IMG/VR virus record: IMGVR_UViG_3300005288_000001 | Coordinates: 62,001 to 126,000 of that record | DNA length: 64,000 bases | From: a virus | Strand: one strand, 5' to 3' | Translations under genes and position numbers: made by a program | The notes under the pieces: generated by a model | Told to the model about the DNA's origin: nothing | The model's database searches: none | What the model saw: only the letters and a program-made list of their open reading frames with translations | Shown here: positions 56,662 through 64,000 of the stretch, piece by piece | Layout: each line of letters opens with the position of its first letter | Numbering within the stretch: the stretch's first letter is position 1

Positions 56662-57716
56662 TAAGCACCCTTTTCTAGCTTCTCAATACGAGCGTTCAGT
56701 GTACGAATTGACTCGATGAGGTCAGCTGTCATTCCGATGTAATTGACCGAGTACAAACCAGTATCGTTCAGTTGGACCAGATCAGGGGCAGTTTTCAGGA
56801 CTTGCTGAGCCAGAACACCGCGCGACTTACGGCCTGTAGAAATCATCGTGTATGAATAACCATTCCATGAAAGAACACGTTCCAAGGAACCAACCAGTGG
56901 TTCAATATCGGTCTTCGCGCGTTCATCTGACAAGCCAGTGATGTCACCGCTCGTTGTAATGTTCATACTGTTGAAGTTCGCGGTAATACCAACGAAGCTC
57001 AGATTTCCTTGACCGACCGAAGAATTACCACCGTAACCAATGATACGAGCGTCGAAGTCTGAAGTGGTTCCGCTTGAATGGAAATCGATGTAATTGGCGC
57101 CAGCGGAAGTGGTAGAACCAAGTTCCACAGCTCCAGAAGGAATAACTACTGAACCATTTACCACGACGCCTGAGAATGTCGATGTACCGCTGAACGATGG
57201 CGAAGCGAGGTTTGCCTTCAGATTCAACGCATTTTGTGTGGCGGTGGAAATCACCTTATCAATGTCAGCTGTATTGTCTACGTTTGGTAGACCAATCATA
57301 ACCTTGTTGATACCAGTTACTGTTCCAGTAAAGGCTGGCGAATTGATAGGAGCATAGCCAGAGATGAACGCACCAGTTGGAATCGTTACAGTACCAGTGA
57401 AAGTTGGTGAGTTGAGCGGTGCACGCGAAGTATCAATTGGGTGAACGTGGTCCGCACGAGCATGTCGAGTAGATACACCAATTGCAACCGCACCATTCAT
57501 TACTGGATTGGTAGTTGAGGCGTTTGCAAGTACGAAAGCAGTAGTGGCAATCTGAACTGTATTGGTACCAACTGCAGCTGTAGGAGCGTTAGGTGTGCCA
57601 GTCAGAGTTGGCGAGTTAATCTCAGCCTTATCTGTATTCAAATTGTTAAAGTTTGCATCCACTTCGGCAGTGGTTAGTGGTGAGCCCTTGCCAAGACGGG
57701 TTACAATCGTCGTCAT
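56661..57716 (-). CDS. tail fibre with S74-type intramolecular chaperone domain, 351 aa
   Basis: The N-terminal part has SPTLTGTPNAPTAA repeats like those of the tailspike. The C-terminal 110 residues (from DITGLSDERAKTDIEPL) form a peptidase S74 domain, which trimerises the fibre and usually then cuts itself off at the Ser in the LSDER region. The end ESIRTLNARIEKLEKGA is the usual helix. A fibre protein folded by its own chaperone. Confidence 0.87.
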   Translation of the reverse strand: MTTIVTRLGKGSPLTTAEVDANFNNLNTDKAEINSPTLTGTPNAPTAAVGTNTVQIATTAFVLANASTTNPVMNGAVAIGVSTRHARADHVHPIDTSRAPLNSPTFTGTVTIPTGAFISGYAPINSPAFTGTVTGINKVMIGLPNVDNTADIDKVISTATQNALNLKANLASPSFSGTSTFSGVVVNGSVVIPSGAVELGSTTSAGANYIDFHSSGTTSDFDARIIGYGGNSSVGQGNLSFVGITANFNSMNITTSGDITGLSDERAKTDIEPLVGSLERVLSWNGYSYTMISTGRKSRGVLAQQVLKTAPDLVQLNDTGLYSVNYIGMTADLIESIRTLNARIEKLEKGA

Positions 57717-57958
57717 TATTTATCCTTGTTAATCAGTTGTAGCAGGAGCGATTTGATCTCCGTCATTTCATTCTTCAACGTATTTATTTCATCTGCGTGA
57801 GATTGAATCTGCTGTTCTTTCTCGCGAGCTAGACGAACAGATTCCATATATGCCTGGAACCCGTTCGGGTCGCGATTAACAATGGCTCCGGTAGAGGCGT
57901 CACGATAGAGACCATCATGACCCTCAACTTTTAGAAACTTAGGCGCAGGCGATGACAC
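57716..57958 (-). CDS. small structural-region protein, 80 aa
   Basis: MSSPAPKFLKVEGHDGLYRD, then GAIVNRDPNGFQAYMESVRL, then a helical end (ADEINTLKNEMTEIKSLLL). The VNRDP block with a C-terminal coiled coil resembles a small protein near tail genes in T4-like phages of marine hosts (recalled pattern). It overlaps the giant gene by 20 bases. Role unknown. Confidence 0.65.
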   Translation of the reverse strand: MSSPAPKFLKVEGHDGLYRDASTGAIVNRDPNGFQAYMESVRLAREKEQQIQSHADEINTLKNEMTEIKSLLLQLINKDK

Positions 57959-60900
57959 GTAGATCCTTGATACGAGGTACCATAGACGAGTTAGTGCTCT
58001 TCATAACAATCTTCAGAGAAATACCGTCGAATGGAACCAGGTTTGTCAGCGTGAAGTTCACGTCCGTAAACGCGGTGAACGAATAAGGAATAACCGCATC
58101 TGGATTGACCAGAGTGTAAGGAACCTTAGACAGATCAGTCGTAGAACCCGAAGAGCTCAGACGATAGTAAACTTCAACGGCTGCTTCAGTTGGAAGCATA
58201 ACGGCCATACGGATACGCAGATACGTAGACGAGTTCTCAAGATTGATACGTTGGGTAACGTATTTGCTCAGCGAAGAACTTCCGATAGCGGCAATTTCGC
58301 TAACCATCGTGATACGTTGTGTAACAGTGATAACTGAAACACCGGAACCTTGGGCAACCGTAGTTGTAGAGTTCGTTGACGCATTACGAAGATACACACC
58401 GTTGGTTGGCGAAGTACCAATTACCAGGTATGTAGCATTGTTTCCTGCGCTAGATGCACCAGCGATAGTCAGGTAACGACCAATCGGAATGCTGGCAAGC
58501 AGAAGACCGGTTGCAGAATCAGCACTGAACAGACGTCCCGCAGTATCCAATTGGATCAGGTTGTTAGACGCAACCAATTGGTTATCCAGACCAGCAACGT
58601 TCATGTTGGTTTCAGTTGGGTTATTGATTCGGTTAGAAACCATAACGAAACTGATACGTTGAGTGTCGATAATTGGAGACAACGCGTCGTTGCTACTCTT
58701 CATGCTAACGTCGAACCACAGCGAATAGTCACCGGAGAAGTATGCAATTTCCGTTTCACGGTTCAGAATCAACTTTGGAGAACCCAGAACGTTGTTGTCG
58801 TTTACGGCAACAGGAGTACTATATGGTTCACCAATGATAGGAACCTGTGTAGTCGAATTGATCGACTTACCAGACGTTCCCCAGATGTTGTACGCAGTAG
58901 CGGTCTCTGGGAAGTTCAAAGCCTGGATACATGGTTGGAACACGTCGTATTGGATACAACGTGAAGCGCGATTACCCGCACCACCAAAGTAACCTGTCAC
59001 AGTTGGAGTTCCGCTAGTCGTGATAATGAACGAATCTGCTTGCAGACCAGCTGGCACGATAAGATGCTGACGGTAGATATCCGAAGCAACGATACCAGCA
59101 ATTGGCGAATTCACGAACGCGAACGGTTGGTTGATCAGAGTGAGCGCCGCACCAGCGTACAGCGTGATACTTGTTCCTGCAACTGCAGAAACGACGCCAA
59201 TGAATTGGCGAGTAGACGTGTACAGCGTAGAGTTAACCAGAACACCTTGCGTAGCAAACGAAGTTGTAGAAGTAACTGCAGTAGATCCTGAAGTCGTAGT
59301 GATACCAGTTCCGATTGCGTACGATGCTGGAGTGATAGTCACCAGAGCATTGTCCACCAGACCGTGATCTGGAAGATGGATACGGATACTTTGTGAACCT
59401 GCACGAACTTCAAACGGATTGTTATCCAGAGTTACCAATGGAATTTGATCGTTGACGAAACGGATCAGACCTTGCGTAGGAGCTTCAGCAGTACCAACAT
59501 CAAACTTCGCGCGCCATACCTTGAACATCAAGTCTTGCGACTGGTCAGGCGTCCAGGTAGAAGCGTTTTGCGACTTGAACAGCGAACCGAGGTTAGGTTG
59601 TTCAGACACAGTACGTTCAGTTCCAGGAACGGTTTCACCCATTTGGCTAATCCAAACGATGTAGTTCTGGGTTTCGGCCATCAGAACGATAGCATATTGC
59701 GCACCGTCTTGGACGTAAACTGGCGATGGGAACTCAAAGGTCGTTGGAGTATCGGCCGCAGGAGTCAGAACACCATTCAACATAACGTTCGTGCTAGAAA
59801 CATTAACTTGTTCTGGCTTCAGAGTTACACGCGAGAATGGCAGAACCTTGATACCTGGGTATCCGTTAACAACTTCACGCAGTTCCATAGTCACTGGAAT
59901 GTTTGCATCCTTCTTAGCGAAGAAGATATCAATCTTGCTAAGGAACGCACCACCCGTGTTTTGGATGTAGAAGGTTTGAGCCAGCGGGTCTTGCGCACCA
60001 GTAGAGGTTACGCTCGTAGTGATGTTTCCGTCAGCGTCACGAACAGCCAAGGCCAGAGCACCGTTGCCAGCAAGGCCAGCTGCGGTAATTACTCGGTCGG
60101 ATGTTTCGATAATCGTACGGGAATCACCAACAGTAGACGTAGAAACTTCACCGTTACGAACCGACAGGATCGTAGCTTGCTTAGTTTCCATGATACCTTC
60201 AGCGAAGTACGAACCACGGGCGCGTGAAGTTACGTTCACGTCGTTTTGTGGCTGGTCAAGAAGCAGAAGTTCACGAGTACCAGTACGGAAAGCAACCGAA
60301 TCAGTGTTAGGGATGTTGAACAGGAAGTTCAGATCACCGTTGTTGTTCGAGATCATACCGAACGATGTGACCGACAGGATAGTTCCAGTAGCAACGTTCA
60401 GGGAAGCGTCTTGGATCGAACCAGAGAAGGTGTTACCGACAGTCAGAGTTCCGATAACGTTCAGGACGCTCAAAGAACGAACACCGTTATCAATCGAAGA
60501 ACCAACAACAACCGCAGTTGCGCCGTTAGACGTGGTGATCACGTCACCCTTGTTCAGACAAACTTGGCTATCGCCGTTGATCATACGAGCTGCTTGCAGT
60601 TGGTTGGAACCAACGTTAGAGTCAACATCGAAAGTCTTTGACGAAGTCAGAGTGTAAGTGATAGTTGTCGCTGCAGCAACATAGTTGTCAATCTTCACAC
60701 CGTCGAAGAACGGATAGAATTGAGTGTATGGCTTCAGACGCTTAACTTGCACCAGAATATTGCGCGAACGAATGTACGGAATAACTTGTGACGAAACAAC
60801 GCGGTCACCGATAGTGGTGTTCGTGTAAGTCGGAATAACCGAAGTGGTTGTGCCGCTACGAGTTTGACCAACGGTCGTTGCGTAGGTGTCAGTACGAGTT

Positions 60901-63900
60901 GCAATAGCTGCGGTCCAACGACCAACAACAGCAAGTGCTACCGAAGTTAGTTGGCTGTTCGTCAGAACTGGCTGACCAGTCCATTGAGTTTGCCAGCCGT
61001 TCCAAACGGTTCCTAGTACACCTTGCGTCGCAAGAGTAGAAGTCAGTTGGCTGTAGTTACCTTCAACGCTCTGTACGATGTCTGGAAGACGATTAACTTC
61101 AAACCAGTCGTCGGACGCTGGATTGATGGATACGTCACCGAGGAACGTAAAGACCGCGAATGGGTTAACGTTTTCGGTACGAGTTCCGTAAGGTTGATCA
61201 ACCAATACGACGTGAGGTGTAGCTGGGTCCAGTGGAAGCGTGATAACGTCGCCGTAGAGCTTGTAGTTCGATGCCAGACGTTCTGGTTCAGAAACGGCTT
61301 GTTCCAGCATGTTCACGTTATGCATCACGAAGTATGGACGAAGCTCACCTGCCAGTGGGTCGGTCGAAGCAACGTAATCTGGTGAGTTAGAATCACCGAT
61401 GCCGTTACCCTTGAACGAGTCAACAATGAAACCGTTCTTGTAGCGTTCCAGACCAGCAGAGTCGCGGATCGACAGGCTAGCTGTTTCTTGTTCCAACAGG
61501 CTCAGGCTGGTGTAGTATTCCAGGTTGCTGATACGTTGTTCCAGCTTTCCGATATCGCGCATTGTGTAACGCTTGTTATCGGTCTTAGAAATCAGAACGT
61601 TTTCGCTACCTGAACCAAAGGTGTATGGCTGGTAAGTCAAACCATACAGAAGCATGCTGTTAGCATCCAGCGGAGGCTGCTTAGGCGAGATCGAAGATTC
61701 ACCTTCAGTAATGTAGAAACGACCAGCCGAATCCATCGCCAGCAAGTCCTTGCGCGACAGATAGTATTGGACGTCAGCAGTAATGTTAACACCACGCTTA
61801 ACTGGCAGAGTACCAGCGATGGTCACACCGTCATCCGAACGTGGACGGAAGTCCAGAGCGTCGCGCAGTTCGATGTCGTTGAACTTAGGAATCAACTTGT
61901 AGTCGATAGCCGCGTACGAATTCTTTGAGAAGAAGTGGCCGGTGCCATGCGTGAAGTATTGGAACGTTACGCGGATTGGGTTGGTTGGCGGAGCGTAAGA
62001 ACCCTTCAGCTTCAGGTATGCTGGACCATAGTATGATTCAGTTTGGCCTGTGAAGAACTCATAACGATCTGTAATGTCAGTGGTAGATGCCCATGTTGGA
62101 GCGCCACCGAAGGCGACAGACGTATCCATTTCAACGCGCGAGAGCTTGTATCCGTCAGCCTTGTCCAGAGTCAAGATCGAAGCAGCGGCAGCAGCAGTTG
62201 AGAAGATCGTGCTTTGACCAGTCAGGGTCTTAACCTTTTCGGTAACACCCAGAGTTCCCGTGTATTGGACGTCAGCCAAACATTGGATCGTGGTGCTTGC
62301 TGGAGCGCCAGTAATAATGACTTGATTCCCAACGATATTCGTCGAAGTTGGAATGAAGGTAGTGTTGTTCGCGGTGAACGTGTAGTTCGTTAGACCAGCG
62401 CCTGAACCCAGAGTTCCACCACCGGTGTACGTGAACGTAGCACCACCGCCACCTGTTGAGACGACGTTGGTAAGCGGTTCGTAGACCGAGTAGTTAACGT
62501 CAGCAAGTGACGAAACTGCGTAGTATGGCAGAGGATAAATGGCGTCAACGGCCAGAGGTTCGACGATACGAGTTGTGATCAGACCGTATGCTTGACCAGT
62601 TTGAGTTGCTGGAGCAGCTGTCAGAGTAGCAGAAGTCTGCGATGCAATGGACGCAATTTGCAGATTGACAGTTGTGCCAGGCAGATAAACGATGTCGCCA
62701 GGAATCAGATCGGTCAGGAAGCTGGTACCAACACCAGTCATAGCTGTACCAGAAGTGCTGATCGAACCAACCAATGCCTTAACGTTTCCAGAAATATTTG
62801 CGGTGAAGTTGTTGGTTGAAGTTCCGATAGACTTAACTTGACGATCGAAGTTATAACCAGTGTTCATCTTCACGTCGAAGAGGAACAGTTTTTGGAAACC
62901 AGTCGAATTATATTCGATACCACGAACGCGAGCAGTACCAACAATGTTTGCCGTTGGTTGCGTGCCTGGAGTTACGACGAAAGCATCGTACAGATTTACC
63001 AGACCAAAGGTGGTTGGAATGCTCGAAGCATAGGTAATGTAAACGAAGTTACCAACGTTGGTTGTAACTACAGCATTGTTAACTGCTGGATCGTTGATGT
63101 CGCGCGACTTAGGAGTCGATACGTATTCGGTAGCAATCTTCTCGATTTCATAACCTTGGACGTATGCCTTACCAGGTTCCAGACCGATAGCCAGCTTGGC
63201 TTCGTTGGCTTGGTGGGCTGCCAGAGTGGTTTCACTAACCTTTGGTGTGAAGATACCACGGTTGTAAACTGGGTTCGGAGTGTATTCCCAAACCATCAAG
63301 CTGTCAGTTACCAGTGTACCAACCAGGGTTGCGTCAGGAGCAACGTTGGAAACACCTTGTGTAATACAAGTGAACAGCTTTCCATTGGAAGTAACAATGT
63401 CACCTGCCAGGTATGGAGTAGCAGTGGCCCATGCGCCACGGTCGTTGTTGCGGTATTCGCGAACGTCGATCTCAAAGTCACGTACAGTGTAGCTTCCCGA
63501 TTCGTCGAAAGTGCGACGAGCCAGAGTCTTTTCTAGATCAGAGTATTCAGTTGTACGTGTGTCACGAAGAACAATACCAGTGTCAACAACCGACAGAGTA
63601 ACAAAGTTGCTGTCCTCTACGCTGTCCAGGGCACGCTTTTCCAGAACCAATTCGATGAAGTGGCGGTGCGCACCAGGTGCTGCGTAGTTGTACGAGCCTT
63701 GCGCGTTGTCCAGGAGTTTTTCGTCTTGTTCAGGAGTGACGATAGATTCGTTAACCGAAAGACCAATACGATACGAAGGTGTTACACCGAACTTATCAAG
63801 AATGATGGTTTGCTTTTCGACCAGAACGAATTGACCATTGATGAAGTAGACACCTTGTTCAACTCCAGCAAACGAACCAGCACCAGTTGCATCAACAGCA

Positions 63901-64000
63901 GCCAGAGTTGCTTGGTAGCCGTTTCCAGCTGTGATAACTTCCGATTCTACAAATGCCTTGGTTGTAGCAGTGTTACCTGAGTTCGTGTACTTAACATACA
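57939..64000 (-). CDS. giant virion protein, 3' part (DUF4815-type), at least 2019 aa
   Basis: The frame is open from its stop at 57939 to the right window edge, so the start lies outside. Residues near the edge (LLDNAQGSYNYAAPGAHRHF) followed by IEMVLEKRALDS match the DUF4815 region seen in very large structural proteins of T4-like phages. The body is Thr/Val/Ser-rich, beta-type, with blocks such as YVQGYEIEKIATEYV, RDALDFRPRSDDG and MRDIGKLEQRISNLEYY. The coil-like LEQRISNLEYYTSLSLLEQE may be an oligomerisation helix. It probably forms part of the baseplate or fibre base. Confidence 0.85.
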   Translation of the reverse strand, partial: YVKYTNSGNTATTKAFVESEVITAGNGYQATLAAVDATGAGSFAGVEQGVYFINGQFVLVEKQTIILDKFGVTPSYRIGLSVNESIVTPEQDEKLLDNAQGSYNYAAPGAHRHFIELVLEKRALDSVEDSNFVTLSVVDTGIVLRDTRTTEYSDLEKTLARRTFDESGSYTVRDFEIDVREYRNNDRGAWATATPYLAGDIVTSNGKLFTCITQGVSNVAPDATLVGTLVTDSLMVWEYTPNPVYNRGIFTPKVSETTLAAHQANEAKLAIGLEPGKAYVQGYEIEKIATEYVSTPKSRDINDPAVNNAVVTTNVGNFVYITYASSIPTTFGLVNLYDAFVVTPGTQPTANIVGTARVRGIEYNSTGFQKLFLFDVKMNTGYNFDRQVKSIGTSTNNFTANISGNVKALVGSISTSGTAMTGVGTSFLTDLIPGDIVYLPGTTVNLQIASIASQTSATLTAAPATQTGQAYGLITTRIVEPLAVDAIYPLPYYAVSSLADVNYSVYEPLTNVVSTGGGGATFTYTGGGTLGSGAGLTNYTFTANNTTFIPTSTNIVGNQVIITGAPASTTIQCLADVQYTGTLGVTEKVKTLTGQSTIFSTAAAAASILTLDKADGYKLSRVEMDTSVAFGGAPTWASTTDITDRYEFFTGQTESYYGPAYLKLKGSYAPPTNPIRVTFQYFTHGTGHFFSKNSYAAIDYKLIPKFNDIELRDALDFRPRSDDGVTIAGTLPVKRGVNITADVQYYLSRKDLLAMDSAGRFYITEGESSISPKQPPLDANSMLLYGLTYQPYTFGSGSENVLISKTDNKRYTMRDIGKLEQRISNLEYYTSLSLLEQETASLSIRDSAGLERYKNGFIVDSFKGNGIGDSNSPDYVASTDPLAGELRPYFVMHNVNMLEQAVSEPERLASNYKLYGDVITLPLDPATPHVVLVDQPYGTRTENVNPFAVFTFLGDVSINPASDDWFEVNRLPDIVQSVEGNYSQLTSTLATQGVLGTVWNGWQTQWTGQPVLTNSQLTSVALAVVGRWTAAIATRTDTYATTVGQTRSGTTTSVIPTYTNTTIGDRVVSSQVIPYIRSRNILVQVKRLKPYTQFYPFFDGVKIDNYVAAATTITYTLTSSKTFDVDSNVGSNQLQAARMINGDSQVCLNKGDVITTSNGATAVVVGSSIDNGVRSLSVLNVIGTLTVGNTFSGSIQDASLNVATGTILSVTSFGMISNNNGDLNFLFNIPNTDSVAFRTGTRELLLLDQPQNDVNVTSRARGSYFAEGIMETKQATILSVRNGEVSTSTVGDSRTIIETSDRVITAAGLAGNGALALAVRDADGNITTSVTSTGAQDPLAQTFYIQNTGGAFLSKIDIFFAKKDANIPVTMELREVVNGYPGIKVLPFSRVTLKPEQVNVSSTNVMLNGVLTPAADTPTTFEFPSPVYVQDGAQYAIVLMAETQNYIVWISQMGETVPGTERTVSEQPNLGSLFKSQNASTWTPDQSQDLMFKVWRAKFDVGTAEAPTQGLIRFVNDQIPLVTLDNNPFEVRAGSQSIRIHLPDHGLVDNALVTITPASYAIGTGITTTSGSTAVTSTTSFATQGVLVNSTLYTSTRQFIGVVSAVAGTSITLYAGAALTLINQPFAFVNSPIAGIVASDIYRQHLIVPAGLQADSFIITTSGTPTVTGYFGGAGNRASRCIQYDVFQPCIQALNFPETATAYNIWGTSGKSINSTTQVPIIGEPYSTPVAVNDNNVLGSPKLILNRETEIAYFSGDYSLWFDVSMKSSNDALSPIIDTQRISFVMVSNRINNPTETNMNVAGLDNQLVASNNLIQLDTAGRLFSADSATGLLLASIPIGRYLTIAGASSAGNNATYLVIGTSPTNGVYLRNASTNSTTTVAQGSGVSVITVTQRITMVSEIAAIGSSSLSKYVTQRINLENSSTYLRIRMAVMLPTEAAVEVYYRLSSSGSTTDLSKVPYTLVNPDAVIPYSFTAFTDVNFTLTNLVPFDGISLKIVMKSTNSSMVPRIKDLRVIACA

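Noticed and set aside
57717-57724. GATAAATA as a late promoter
   Set aside because: It is formed by the last codons and stop of the upstream gene and touches the next ATG, so a transcript would start inside the gene it should serve.
59445-60227. Plus-strand open frame of 260 codons
   Set aside because: Opposite the giant virion protein; composition is that of a reverse-complement shadow.
1-64000. CRISPR arrays, insertion sequences and homing endonucleases
   Set aside because: Looked for and not seen: no regularly spaced short repeats outside genes, no transposase or GIY-YIG/HNH-type frames, and no split T4 genes.

Overview
The window is part of the genome of a T4-superfamily myovirus that infects a Gram-negative bacterium. 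The evidence is an almost complete set of recognisable T4-type replication, recombination and virion genes, plus a phage-encoded lipoprotein with a clear lipobox. Several small genes recall T4-like phages of non-enteric hosts (cyanophage or rhizobial type). The host cannot be named from the sequence. Almost everything is read leftward (minus strand) in tightly packed operons with ATGA-type overlaps. The only rightward genes form an island at 34674-36737. I saw no tRNA, CRISPR array or insertion sequence, and no gene-free stretch longer than about 150 bases.

Layout. (1) 1-6409: a HAD-type phosphatase cut by the window edge, two small genes including a lipoprotein, an inositol-3-phosphate synthase, and a cassette that looks like DNA base hypermodification: a TET/JBP-type 2-oxoglutarate dioxygenase, a GT-A glycosyltransferase and an unidentified 377-residue protein. 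(2) 6428-12018: helicase gp41, recombinase UvsX and DNA polymerase gp43, with a striking hairpin just upstream of gene 43. (3) 12086-18782: DexA exonuclease, small unknown genes, a probable RNA-repair group (P-loop kinase, metallophosphoesterase, Rnl1-type RNA ligase, nucleotidyltransferase-fold protein) and three paralogous small genes with a shared C-terminal motif. (4) 18874-22192: RegA, clamp loader gp62/gp44 and sliding clamp gp45. (5) 22195-31320: small genes, a CobS-like AAA+ ATPase paired with a CobT-like metallopeptidase/vWA protein, recombination nuclease gp46/gp47 and late sigma factor gp55. (6) 31464-34533: Sm-like protein, UvsW, UvsY and a tail-tube-fold protein. (7) 34674-36737, rightward: Rnl2-type RNA ligase and small genes, closed by back-to-back terminators. 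(8) 36822-48829: capsid, scaffold, protease, core protein, portal, tube, sheath, large terminase, gp15, gp14 and gp13. (9) 48829-64000: an array of fibre and adhesin genes ending in a giant virion protein that runs off the right edge.

The most notable observation is that the dioxygenase, the glycosyltransferase and the 377-residue protein all end in the same peptide, (S/T)LEDFF, as the DNA polymerase (SLEDFFG). In T4 the extreme C-terminus of gp43 docks on the sliding clamp, so the shared tail suggests that the base-modifying enzymes ride on the gp45 clamp and modify DNA as it is made. The inositol phosphate synthase next door may supply a building block; that part is speculation.

Other items worth attention are a 523-residue, very basic fibre-region protein built almost wholly of 18-residue repeats, a candidate gp43 autoregulatory RNA hairpin, and the lack of a small-terminase gene between genes 15 and 17.
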